In this document: positions 51,723 to 59,824 of the stretch, piece by piece | Layout: each line of letters starts with the position of its first letter | Numbering within the stretch: position 1 is the stretch's first letter | Assembly (NCBI RefSeq): GCF_026627505.1 | Contig: NZ_JAPNLK010000009.1 | Coordinates: forward strand, 62,001 to 126,000 | Source: Streptomyces sp. H27-H5 | Lineage (GTDB): Bacteria; Actinomycetota; Actinomycetes; Streptomycetales; Streptomycetaceae | Reading direction: 5' to 3' | DNA length: 64,000 nt | Notes under the pieces: generated by a model | Databases searched by the model: none | What the model saw: the letters and a program-made list of their open reading frames with translations, nothing else | What the model was told of the DNA's origin: nothing | Made by a program: the position numbers and the translations under genes

Positions 51723-52199
51723 CTAGCCCTTCGCGCCGTCGGCCCGCGGGCCCGGGTCCCGGGTGATCCGGTCGAGGAGGGCGTGCACCGCGTCCACGGC
51801 GTCGGCCGCCTCGCGGGCGTGCAGCGCCTCCTCGCGGGCGTGTTCCGGGTCGTACGGGTCCTCGGGCGCGGCGTGGCCGGCGGCCCCGGGGCCGGCCGGC
51901 CCCGGGGAGGTCAGCAGCTCCAGCACGGAGCCGAGGAGCAGGGCGAGCCGGCCTCCGTTGTCCGCGAGGAAGGTCATCGACCCCTCGGCGAGGGCGGCCC
52001 GCAGGCGGGGCGCGGTGAGCGCGCCGTCGCCCGCCGAGGCGGTGAGCAGGAGTTCGCCGATGCGGGCCTCCAGCGCGGTCGGCGCCCAGCGGGCGCTCGT
52101 GTGGTCCCGGCTCAGCGTTGCCAGCAGGGAACGGACACGGGTGAGGGCGGCCGGCTCCGGGAGGACGGGGCGGGTCGACGAGGGGGCGTGCGTGGTCAT
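51723..52199 (-). CDS. Hypothetical helical protein
   Basis: A 158-residue protein that I do not recognise. It is Ala/Leu/Arg-rich and probably all-helical, with no signal peptide, membrane segment or metal motif. A Pro/Gly-rich linker near residues 95-110 separates two helical halves. Four bases separate it from the NDH-2-like gene, so a role with that flavoprotein is likely, but nothing more can be said. The ribosome site is weak, and a longer start is possible. Confidence 0.6.
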   Translation of the reverse strand: MTTHAPSSTRPVLPEPAALTRVRSLLATLSRDHTSARWAPTALEARIGELLLTASAGDGALTAPRLRAALAEGSMTFLADNGGRLALLLGSVLELLTSPGPAGPGAAGHAAPEDPYDPEHAREEALHAREAADAVDAVHALLDRITRDPGPRADGAKG

Positions 52200-52304
52200 G
52201 TCGCCAGCGTCCCGGCCGTCGGACAGGGCGTGACCAAGAACCGGCAAGGCGCGGGCGAGGCCCCGCCGTCGAGAAGCCGCGCTTCGGTGCGTCGGGTGCG
52301 GGGC

Positions 52305-52754
52305 TCAGACCTCGACGGCGAAGTGCAGGGCGCCGATGGTCAGGCCGTGGCGGTGGTAGAAGCGGTGGGCGCCCTGGTTGGTCACCCCGGAGTCGAGTTC
52401 CACGCGGACGCAGCCCTCCTCCCGGGCCCGGGCCTTCAGGGCGGCCAGCAGCAGCGCGCCGGTCCCGGTGGAGCGCCGGTCCGGATCGGTGACCAGGTCG
52501 TCGACGAACAGGATCCGACCGCGGCTGGTGGCGAGGACGCGGTGGGCCGCCACACCGAGGCAGTGGCCCGCCTCGTCGTAGGCGGCGGTGAACACCAGCC
52601 CCTGTGCCTGGGCTTCGTCCGCGAAGGCCTCGAACGCCTTCTCGTCCAGCGCGGGTCGCAGGGCCCGGATGAGCGGGCCGACGTCGGCGGCGACGCGCGG
52701 GTCACCGAGGGGCACCTCGTGGAGCGCCGCGGTGCGCGGCGGGGTCGTGGTCAT
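52305..52754 (-). CDS. GNAT-family N-acetyltransferase
   Basis: A 149-residue acetyltransferase. The segment VDDLVTDPDRRSTGTGALLL carries the CoA-binding R-x-x-G-x-G/A loop. The C-terminal VTNQGAHRFYHRHGL is the usual helix-strand that ends the GNAT fold. There is no ribosome site; TACGAT about ten bases before the ATG could be the -10 of a leaderless transcript. The substrate is unknown. Confidence 0.85.
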   Translation of the reverse strand: MTTTPPRTAALHEVPLGDPRVAADVGPLIRALRPALDEKAFEAFADEAQAQGLVFTAAYDEAGHCLGVAAHRVLATSRGRILFVDDLVTDPDRRSTGTGALLLAALKARAREEGCVRVELDSGVTNQGAHRFYHRHGLTIGALHFAVEV

Positions 52755-52994
52755 GGGGGCATCGTAGGAACGGCGGCCGGGCGGCCGATGGAGCGGCGAC
52801 CTCGTCCGACTCGACGTACGGGACGCGCCGGGCCTGGACTTGACGTGCGGGGCGGGGACTTGACGGACCTCGGCGGCGCGAATCGCCGTCCGGGGGCGCC
52901 GAGGTGACACACCGGGGTCGGGGAGGTGACGGACCTCGGGCGGTGATCGCCTCCGGCCGCCCGGGGGCCCCGGAACCGCACCAGAATCCGGGCC
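52755..52994. repeat. Repeat-rich gap upstream of the quinone oxidoreductase gene
   Basis: About 240 bases without a gene. GGACTTGACG occurs at 52837 and again at 52857, and TGACGGACCTCGG at 52861 and 52927. ACCTCGGCG at 52867-52875 pairs with CGCCGAGGT at 52897-52905 as a 9-bp stem. The two TTGACG copies look like -35 elements, but no matching -10 is seen. Confidence 0.45.
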
Positions 52995-53969
52995 ATGCGT
53001 GCTGCCTACATAGAAGAACTCGGTCCCCCCGACTCCATCCGTCACGGCGAACTGCCGCCACCCGTTCCCGGTTCGGGCGACGTGCTGGTCGACGTCGAGG
53101 TCACCGCCGTCAACCACGTGGACACCTTCGTGCGTTCGGGCGCCTGGCGCACCCCGGTGCCGTTCCCCTTCGTCGTGGGACGGGACCTGGTGGGAACGGT
53201 GGTCTCCGCCGGTCCCGGCGCGCCCGGCTTCGCGGCGGGTGACCGGGTGTGGTGCAACAGCCTCGGTCACGCGGGCCGGCAGGGCGCCGCGGCCGAGCAG
53301 GTGGCCGTGCCCGCGGACCGGCTGTACCACCTGCCGGCGGGGGTGGATCCGGTGCACGCGGTGGCGCTGGCCCATCCGGCGGCAACGGCGCACCTCGCCC
53401 TGTTCACGCACGGTCGGGTCCGGGCCGGCGAGACGGTCCTCGTACTCGGCGCCGCCGGGAACGTGGGGAGCGCGGCGGTGGTGATGGCCGCCCAGGCGGG
53501 TGCCCGGGTGGTGGCCGTGGCCGCCGGGCGCGACGCCCCGTACGTCCGCTCGCTGGGTGCCCGGCACGTCGTGGACTACCGCGAGGAGGACGTGCCGGCC
53601 CTGATCCGGGCGGCGGCTCCGGACGGCGTGGACCTGTACGTGGACACCTCGGGCCGCAACGACCTGGAGACGGCGGTGGAACTGCTCGCCTCCCGGGGCA
53701 GGGTGGTCGTCCTCGCCGGGCTGCGGACGCGTCCGGTGCTGCCGGCCGGCGCCCTGTACCTCCAGGACCGCTCGGTGCTCGGCTTCGCCATCTCCCACGC
53801 CCGTACGCACGAACTGGCGGACGCCGCCGCGAACATCAACCGGTTGCTGGCCGACGGGCTGCTGAAGCCGCACGCGACCGAGGTGCTGCCGCTGAGCGAG
53901 GCGGGCACGGCGCACCGTCGGCTCGACGAGGGAAAGGTCCGCGGAAAGCTCGTCCTGCGCGTTTCCTGA
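52995..53969 (+). CDS. Zinc-free alcohol dehydrogenase/quinone oxidoreductase (MDR superfamily)
   Basis: A 324-residue NADPH-dependent medium-chain reductase. The N-terminal GroES-like part has VTAVNHVDTFVRSGAW and FVVGRDLVGTVVSAGPGAPG; the cofactor loop is VLVLGAAGNVGSAAVVMAA. The cysteines of zinc-dependent alcohol dehydrogenases are absent, so it is a quinone or enone reductase type. It precedes the SRPBCC gene by 96 bases on the same strand and may be the first gene of the nitrogen-related run, or simply its neighbour. No ribosome site is obvious. Confidence 0.85.
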   Translation: MRAAYIEELGPPDSIRHGELPPPVPGSGDVLVDVEVTAVNHVDTFVRSGAWRTPVPFPFVVGRDLVGTVVSAGPGAPGFAAGDRVWCNSLGHAGRQGAAAEQVAVPADRLYHLPAGVDPVHAVALAHPAATAHLALFTHGRVRAGETVLVLGAAGNVGSAAVVMAAQAGARVVAVAAGRDAPYVRSLGARHVVDYREEDVPALIRAAAPDGVDLYVDTSGRNDLETAVELLASRGRVVVLAGLRTRPVLPAGALYLQDRSVLGFAISHARTHELADAAANINRLLADGLLKPHATEVLPLSEAGTAHRRLDEGKVRGKLVLRVS

Positions 53970-54065
53970 CGCATTCCCGAATTCATCGGCGCGCGGCGCC
54001 ATCGACCTGACGGATAGCAATTTCGGCCGTTGACCGGCCGTCCCGACAAAGACAGGATTTCAACC

Positions 54066-54605
54066 ATGACGAACATCATCGAAACCTCCCCGCTGTTTGA
54101 ACTCCGCGCCGACATCGTGGTGAACGCCACCCCCGAGGAGGTCTACGCGGTGGTCAGCGACCTGCCGCGCAGTGCCGAATGGAGCCCGGAATGCATGGGC
54201 GGCGAATGGATCTCGGGAGAGCCCTCCGCGGTCGGTTCGATCTTCCGGGGCGAGAACCTGCGCAGCGAGCAGGTCGTCGCCTGGGCTCCGCTGGTCCGCG
54301 GCACCTGGTACACGGAGGCCCGGGTGACGGCGGCCGAGCCGGGCCGGACCTTCCGTTGGATGATGCTCACGCACGCCCAGGAGGACCAGGAGAGCGTCTG
54401 GGGCTTCGACGTGGAGGCCGACGGCTCGGGTTCCGTGCTCACCCACCACTTCCGGATGGGAAAGGCGACCGCCGGAATCCACAAGATCGTCGCGGATCTG
54501 GACGAGGCGGGGCGCCGGAAGTTCGTCGACGACTGGACGGCGAAGCTGGTGCAGGATCTCGACGCCACTCTCTCGCGCATCAAGGACGTCATCGAAAAGG
54601 CCTGA
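54066..54605 (+). CDS. SRPBCC-fold protein (polyketide cyclase/dehydrase-like)
   Basis: A 179-residue START/Bet v1-like protein. The opening FELRADIVVNATPEEVYAVV leads to SDLPRSAEWSPECMGGEWIS, the standard first strand and helix of the fold. A C-terminal helix (RRKFVDDWTAKLVQDLDATL) closes the pocket. Such proteins bind or transform hydrophobic small molecules, and some act as aromatases, cyclases or carriers. It stands 42 bases before the AMP-ligase gene. Its job may be to bind the ligase's substrate or product. AGGA precedes the ATG. Confidence 0.85.
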   Translation: MTNIIETSPLFELRADIVVNATPEEVYAVVSDLPRSAEWSPECMGGEWISGEPSAVGSIFRGENLRSEQVVAWAPLVRGTWYTEARVTAAEPGRTFRWMMLTHAQEDQESVWGFDVEADGSGSVLTHHFRMGKATAGIHKIVADLDEAGRRKFVDDWTAKLVQDLDATLSRIKDVIEKA

Positions 54606-54647
54606 ATTCAGACCGGCATCGGCAATTCACGGACGAGAGAGTGACGC

Positions 54648-56228
54648 ATGTTCCTCCAGCGCATAAACAACAAGGGAATTCAGCTCGGCACGCTGTTCGA
54701 TCGAGCGGCCGCCCGACACCCCGGCAATTTCGTGATCCTCGACCACGATCTCGACATCGCCCCCGAAGTGAGCCGTAGGGCCACCCTGACGGAGGTCGCC
54801 GAGCTGGTGGCCGAGCTGGCCTCCCGGCTGTGGTCGGTCCAGGTCCGCCCGGGCGACCACGTGGTGGTGCACAAGGGGGACGGGTTCGACATCACCCTGC
54901 TGGCCTGCGCGATCGCCCGCATCGGGGCCGTCCCGGTGCTGCTGTCGCCGAAGTTGGACGGGGCGACCGTCGCCGAGCTGCTGCGGCGCGTGGGCCGGCC
55001 GTTCCTGGTCACCGACCAGGAGAAGCTGGAGCACTCGCTGCCCGCCGAGGTGATGACCCTCTCCCGGGAGGTGCTGCTCGCGTCCGGGACGTACGAGGGC
55101 GCGAAGGCGTTCGCCGCGCTCGCCGGGGCCCCCCGGGTGCCGGCGGTCGCCATGCCCGCCGACCACCCCACCCTGATCACGCACACCTCCGGCACGACCG
55201 GCACGCCGAAGCTCGCGGTGCACACCGGCACCAGCTTCCAGGCGCGCTACCGGCCGCAGGCCACCGTGGTGTCGACGGCCGTGCGGCGCAGCGAACCGAT
55301 CGCCGTGCACGTCTCGTTCGTCCACTCGCGGATGTTCACCGCGATGCCCATCGCCGTGCTCCAGGGCCATCCCCTGATCGTGTTGCGCGACGACGACCCG
55401 GAGACGGTGGGCGACCTGTTCAGCCAGGTGCCGCCGGGGTTCATCGAGGCACACCCCAACACCTTCCTGCGCTGGGAGGTGTTGGCCGAGGACCCGCGCC
55501 GGCCGCTGGCCAACGTGAAGTACTTCTCCAGCACCTTCGACGCGATCCACCCCCGGACGGTGAACCGGCTGCTCCAGGCCTCCGGACGCAAGAACCGCCG
55601 GTTCGCGCAGGCCTACGGCCAGAGCGAGGTCGGCCCGATCGCGGCCCGTACGTACTCCCTCAAGGACGGCGCCGACTTCAACGGCCGGTGCGTGGGCGTG
55701 CCGTTCCCCGGGATGACGGGGGTGCGGGTCGTCAGCCGCGACGGCAACCCGCCGGACAAGGACAACCCGGGCTGGATCGAGGTCCGCAGCGACGGCCGGA
55801 TCATCAGCTACCTCGGCGAGCACCAGCGCTGGGAGAAGCAGGTCAACGACGGCTGGTGGCGCATGGGCGACGTCGGCTACCGCACCAAGTGGGGCTGTCT
55901 GCACCTGCTGGACCGCGAGGTGGACGAGATCCCGGGCGTCAAGAGCACCCTGGAGATCGAGGACAAGCTGTTCACCCGCGTCCCCGAGCTCGTCGAGGTC
56001 ATCATCATCCCCGGCCCCGACGGCACCGCCGTCCCGGTGGTCAGCACCCGGGACGACAAGCCGCTGGACCTGGCCGCCTGGCAGTCGGCCGTGGTCGGGT
56101 TGCCGCCGCTGGCGGAGCCCGTGCAGTGGCGGCTGGAGGACCTTCCGCAGACCGCGACCACGAAGATCAAGCGCCTGGAGCTGGCCCGGCTGCTCGGCGC
56201 CGGCGAGTCCACGAGCACCGCCAACTAG
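54648..56228 (+). CDS. AMP-forming acyl/aryl ligase, candidate CreM-type diazotase
   Basis: A 526-residue adenylate-forming enzyme. The P-loop THTSGTTGTPK is at 178-188, YGQSE at 323-327, GDVGY at 407-411 and the adenylation lysine in QTATTKIKRLEL near 506. Known relatives include acyl-CoA ligases and CreM, the ATP-dependent enzyme that uses nitrite to diazotise an amine in cremeomycin synthesis. Its place directly before creE- and creD-like genes favours the latter role, but the sequence cannot separate the two. The domain-hinge segment LLDREVDEIPG departs from the usual GRxDDxIK. Confidence 0.75.
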   Translation: MFLQRINNKGIQLGTLFDRAAARHPGNFVILDHDLDIAPEVSRRATLTEVAELVAELASRLWSVQVRPGDHVVVHKGDGFDITLLACAIARIGAVPVLLSPKLDGATVAELLRRVGRPFLVTDQEKLEHSLPAEVMTLSREVLLASGTYEGAKAFAALAGAPRVPAVAMPADHPTLITHTSGTTGTPKLAVHTGTSFQARYRPQATVVSTAVRRSEPIAVHVSFVHSRMFTAMPIAVLQGHPLIVLRDDDPETVGDLFSQVPPGFIEAHPNTFLRWEVLAEDPRRPLANVKYFSSTFDAIHPRTVNRLLQASGRKNRRFAQAYGQSEVGPIAARTYSLKDGADFNGRCVGVPFPGMTGVRVVSRDGNPPDKDNPGWIEVRSDGRIISYLGEHQRWEKQVNDGWWRMGDVGYRTKWGCLHLLDREVDEIPGVKSTLEIEDKLFTRVPELVEVIIIPGPDGTAVPVVSTRDDKPLDLAAWQSAVVGLPPLAEPVQWRLEDLPQTATTKIKRLELARLLGAGESTSTAN

Positions 56229-56261
56229 TCGTCCGCGCACCGTAGGAGTGGGAGTTCCGCA

Positions 56262-58241
56262 ATGAAGAAGAGCCGAGTAGAGCTCGCCGTCATCGGCGCC
56301 GGACCGCGCGGCCTGTCCGTCCTGGAGCGGCTGATCGCCGCCGAGCGGACCGCGCCGTCGCGCGAGGGCGTCGTGGTGCACGTCGTGGACCCCTCCGTGC
56401 CCGGCGCCGGAACGGTGTGGCGCGCGGCCCAGTCCCGGCACCTGCTGATGAACACCGTCGCCTCGCAGATCACCGTCTTCACGGATCACAGCGTCCGCAT
56501 CGACGGGCCCATCGAGCCGGGGCCGAGCCTCTACGAGTGGGCGCAGGGCCTGGCCCTGCTCGGCGACCGTGACAGCCACGACGAGGCCACGCTGGCCGAG
56601 GCCCGCCGGATGGGCCCGAACACGTACCCCACGCGCGCCTTCTACGGCACCTACCTGGGCGACTGCTTCCGCCGGGTCGTCGAGAGCGCGCCCGGCCACG
56701 TCACGGTGCACGTGCACCGGACGCGGGCGGTGGCCATGGCCGACACCCACGGGGTGCCCGGTGGACCGCAGGGCGTGCGGCTGGAGAACGGCGTCCGGCT
56801 GAACGCGCTCGACGCCATCGTGATGGCGCAGGGGCACGTGCCGGCCCGGCTCACCAGCCGGGAGGCCCGGACGGCCAGCCTGGCCCGGATCCACCACCTC
56901 ACCTACCTCACGCCCTCGAACCCGGCGGACCTCGACCTCAGCGGCATCGAGGCGGGCCAGAACGTGCTGCTGCGCGGTCTGGGCCTGAACTTCTTCGACC
57001 ACATGGCGCTGCTGACGGCGGGCCGCGGCGGAGCCTTCGAGCGGGAGGGCGACAAACTCGTGTACCGCCCGTCCGGGCAGGAGCCCCGGCTGTACGCGTT
57101 CTCGCGGCGCGGCATCCCGTACCACGCGCGCGGCGAGAACGAGAAGGGCGCGCACGGGCGTTACTACCCGCGGCTGCTGACCGCCGAGTTCATCGCGGCG
57201 CTCAAGGAGGACGCCCGGGACGGCCGGCCGGTCAGTTTCAGCGCCGACCTGTGGCCGCTGATCGCCCGCGAGGTGGAGAGCGTCTACTACGGCACCCTGC
57301 TCACGCAGCGCGGCCGGGACGCCGAGCGCGAGCCGTTCGTGGAGCAGTACCTGGCGCTGGAGCCGGACGCCGACGCCGTGCCGCTGCTGACGGCGCACGG
57401 CATCGAGGAGGCCGACCGGTGGGACTGGGAGGCCCTCTCCCGGCCCTACGGCGACCGGGTGTTCACCGGCCGCGCCGACTTCACCGCCTGGCTGCTGGAC
57501 TACCTGGCCCGCGATGTGGTCGCGGCCAAGCAGGGGAACATCAGCGGGCCGGTGAAGGCCGCCCTGGACCTGCTGCGCGACCTGCGCAACGAGATCCGGC
57601 TGGCGGTCGACCACGGCGGGCTGGAGGGCACCTCGCACCGCGACGACCTGGAGGGCTGGTACACGCCGCTGAACGCGTTCCTGTCCATCGGCCCGCCGGC
57701 CTCCCGGATCGAGGAGATGGGCGCCCTGATCGAGGCGGGGGTCCTGACCATCCTCGGCCCCGGGGTGCAGGTCCGCATCGACACGACCGCGCAGTTGTAC
57801 GTGGCCGAGTCCTCGGTGGTTCCCGGGCCGGCGATCCGCGCGACCGCGCTGATCGAGGCCCGCCTGCCGGAGCCCGATCTGCGGCGCACGGCGGACCCGT
57901 TGCTGCGCCACCTCTTGGACACCGACCAGGCCGCCACCTACCGGATCGACGCCGCGCAGGGCACCACGTACGAGACGGGCGGCCTCGCGGTGACCGAGCG
58001 GCCGTTCCACATGCTCGACGCGCGGGGCCGGGCGCATCCGCGGCGGTTCGCGTACGGGGTGCCCACCGAATCGGTGCACTGGGTGACGGCGGCGGGCATC
58101 CGTCCGGGCGTGGACTCCGTGACGCTCGGGGACTCCGACGCTATCGCCCGCGCGGTACTGGACCTGCCCGCGGTGGCGCACGTGCCGGCCGGGCTGGGGC
58201 CGGTGGACGCCGGCACCGACCTCACCGGAGTGGTCGTCTGA
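56262..58241 (+). CDS. CreE-like FAD monooxygenase (L-aspartate to nitrosuccinate)
   Basis: A 659-residue protein of the FAD/NAD(P)-binding family PF13454. The FAD loop is LAVIGAGPRGLSVLERL at residues 9-25. The segment SRHLLMNTVASQITVFTD is typical of the group. CreE of cremeomycin and FzmM of fosfazinomycin oxidise the amino group of L-aspartate to a nitro group in several NADPH-dependent steps. Size, family and the directly following lyase gene all fit. AGGAG precedes the ATG. Its TGA overlaps the lyase ATG by one base. Uncharacterised relatives of PF13454 exist, so assignment rests partly on context. Confidence 0.75.
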   Translation: MKKSRVELAVIGAGPRGLSVLERLIAAERTAPSREGVVVHVVDPSVPGAGTVWRAAQSRHLLMNTVASQITVFTDHSVRIDGPIEPGPSLYEWAQGLALLGDRDSHDEATLAEARRMGPNTYPTRAFYGTYLGDCFRRVVESAPGHVTVHVHRTRAVAMADTHGVPGGPQGVRLENGVRLNALDAIVMAQGHVPARLTSREARTASLARIHHLTYLTPSNPADLDLSGIEAGQNVLLRGLGLNFFDHMALLTAGRGGAFEREGDKLVYRPSGQEPRLYAFSRRGIPYHARGENEKGAHGRYYPRLLTAEFIAALKEDARDGRPVSFSADLWPLIAREVESVYYGTLLTQRGRDAEREPFVEQYLALEPDADAVPLLTAHGIEEADRWDWEALSRPYGDRVFTGRADFTAWLLDYLARDVVAAKQGNISGPVKAALDLLRDLRNEIRLAVDHGGLEGTSHRDDLEGWYTPLNAFLSIGPPASRIEEMGALIEAGVLTILGPGVQVRIDTTAQLYVAESSVVPGPAIRATALIEARLPEPDLRRTADPLLRHLLDTDQAATYRIDAAQGTTYETGGLAVTERPFHMLDARGRAHPRRFAYGVPTESVHWVTAAGIRPGVDSVTLGDSDAIARAVLDLPAVAHVPAGLGPVDAGTDLTGVVV

Positions 58242-59725
58242 TGCCGGGTGGTCTGCGCCTGGTCGACCCGGCCGCGCCCCCGCCGGCGGCCGAGGTCGAG
58301 CCGGCCCCCGCGACGGCGCCCGACGCGGGCCTGCTCTCGCCGGTCCGCGCCGGCACCCCCGTCGAGGCGGTGACCGGGGACCCCGCCTGGCTCCAGGCCA
58401 TGTTGGACGCCGAGGCGGCGTTGGCCCGGGCCCAGGCCCGGCTGGGCACCCTGCCCTGGCAGGCCGCCGACGCCATCACCGACGCGGCCCGGGCGGAGCG
58501 GCTGGACCTGCGCGAGCTGGCCGTCGCGGCGCGGGAGACGGCCAACCCGGTCGTGGGCCTGGTGCGGGCGCTGACCGCGGTGGTCGCGGCGGACTCCCCG
58601 GAGGCCGCCGAGTATGTCCACCGCGGCTCCACCAGCCAGGACATCTTCGACACCGGGGCGATGCTGGTGGCGCACCGCGCGCTGGCGCTCGTCCGGGAGG
58701 ACCTGACGCGTACCGCGACGGCCCTGGCCGCGCTGGCCAGGGAGCACCGGGACACGCTGATCGCCGGTCGGACGATGGCGCTGCACGCCGTGCCGACGAC
58801 GTTCGGGTTGAAGGCGGCGGGCTGGCTCCAACTGGTGCGCGAGGCCCGGGAGCGGCTGACGCGGGTCCAGGAGGAGGGGCTGCCCGTCTCGCTGGGCGGG
58901 GCGGCGGGAACCCTGGCCGGTTACGTCGAGTACGCCGTCCTCGACGGCCCCGAGGGCTCCGAGGACGTGCTGGACCCGGGGGTCTTCCACGACCGGCTGG
59001 TCGCCGCGTACGCCGCCGAGACGGGCCTGGCCCGGCCGGCGCTGCCGTGGCACAGCCTGCGCACGCCCCTCGCCGACCTGGCGGCCGCGCTGGCCTTCAC
59101 GGCGGGGGCACTCGGGAAGATCGCCGTGGACGTGCAGGGCATGGCCCGGACCGAGGTCGGCGAACTCGCCGAACCGGGCGGCGCCGGGAGGGGAAGTTCC
59201 TCCGCGATGCCCCACAAGCGCAATCCGGTGCTGTCCACGCTGATCCGCAGCGCGGCCCTCCAGGTCCCGGCCCTGGCGGGCGCGTTGACGGCCTGTCTGG
59301 TGTCGGAGGACGAGCGGTCCGCGGGCGCCTGGCACGCCGAGTGGTTGTTGCTGCGGGAGTGTCTGCGACTGGTGGGCGGCGCCTCGCACACGGCGGTGGA
59401 ACTGTCCGAGGGCCTGGAGGTCAGGTCCGAGCGGATGCGCGCCAACCTGGACCTCACCGGCAGCGCGGTGGTCTCGGAGCGGATCGTGGCCGTGCTCGCC
59501 CCGCGGCTCGGGAAGGCCGCGGCCCGCACGCTGTTGAACGAGGCCACGGCGACGGCCGGCGCCGAGGGGCGACCGCTCGCGGACGTCCTCGCCGAGGCCC
59601 CCGAGCTGGCGGGCGTCCTGGGTCCGGCGGCGCTGGCGGGCCTGTGCGATCCGGCCGGGTACACGGGCGCGGCCCGCGCCCTGGTGGAACGCGCCCTGGT
59701 GGAACGCGCCCCCAAGCGGCCCTGA
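58241..59725 (+). CDS. CreD-like nitrosuccinate lyase (fumarase/aspartase superfamily)
   Basis: A 494-residue lyase of the fumarase/aspartase/adenylosuccinate lyase superfamily. HRGSTSQDIFDT at 128-139 holds the general acid region, and the signature loop GSSSAMPHKRNP at 318-329 carries the catalytic serine and substrate-binding Lys/Asn. In the aspartate-nitrosuccinate pathway CreD splits nitrosuccinate into nitrite and fumarate. The closest other members are carboxymuconate cycloisomerases. The first 35 residues are a Pro/Ala-rich extension. The last codons hold a 15-base in-frame duplication (RALVE twice). Confidence 0.75.
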   Translation: MPGGLRLVDPAAPPPAAEVEPAPATAPDAGLLSPVRAGTPVEAVTGDPAWLQAMLDAEAALARAQARLGTLPWQAADAITDAARAERLDLRELAVAARETANPVVGLVRALTAVVAADSPEAAEYVHRGSTSQDIFDTGAMLVAHRALALVREDLTRTATALAALAREHRDTLIAGRTMALHAVPTTFGLKAAGWLQLVREARERLTRVQEEGLPVSLGGAAGTLAGYVEYAVLDGPEGSEDVLDPGVFHDRLVAAYAAETGLARPALPWHSLRTPLADLAAALAFTAGALGKIAVDVQGMARTEVGELAEPGGAGRGSSSAMPHKRNPVLSTLIRSAALQVPALAGALTACLVSEDERSAGAWHAEWLLLRECLRLVGGASHTAVELSEGLEVRSERMRANLDLTGSAVVSERIVAVLAPRLGKAAARTLLNEATATAGAEGRPLADVLAEAPELAGVLGPAALAGLCDPAGYTGAARALVERALVERAPKRP

Positions 59726-59756
59726 GCGTCCCCGAGTTGCCCCGAGTTGCCCCGAG
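59675..59756. repeat. Short tandem duplications at and after the end of the lyase gene
   Basis: CGCGCCCTGGTGGAA is repeated in frame at 59675 and 59690, with a partial third copy. After the stop, CCCGAGTTGC is repeated at 59731 and 59741, with a partial third copy. Both look like slippage products. Confidence 0.85.
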
Positions 59757-59777
59757 CGCCCTGAGCGGCACCCCGTC

Positions 59778-59809
59778 GGGCCCGGTGCGCCGCGAGGCGG
59801 ACCGGGCCC
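59778..59809 (+). terminator. Hairpin between the lyase and narK genes
   Basis: A 9-bp stem (GGGCCCGGT with ACCGGGCCC) with an imperfect inner extension, placed 52 bases after the lyase stop and 16 before narK. It could end or attenuate the upstream transcript. Confidence 0.55.
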
Positions 59810-59824
59810 CCAGAGAGGAGAGAC

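Noticed and set aside
52837..52866. Two TTGACG copies as a double promoter for the quinone oxidoreductase gene
   Set aside because: No acceptable -10 element lies 16-19 bases downstream of either copy; noted only as repeats.
54627..58181. A 1184-codon open frame on the - strand across the ligase and CreE-like genes
   Set aside because: The translation is Arg/His/Gln-rich without domains, whereas the + strand carries clear adenylation and FAD motifs and good ribosome sites.
53970..59725. Genes for an aromatic amine precursor (for example 3-amino-4-hydroxybenzoate synthesis) or a PKS/NRPS in the cluster
   Set aside because: None is visible; the ligase substrate must come from elsewhere or be a common metabolite.
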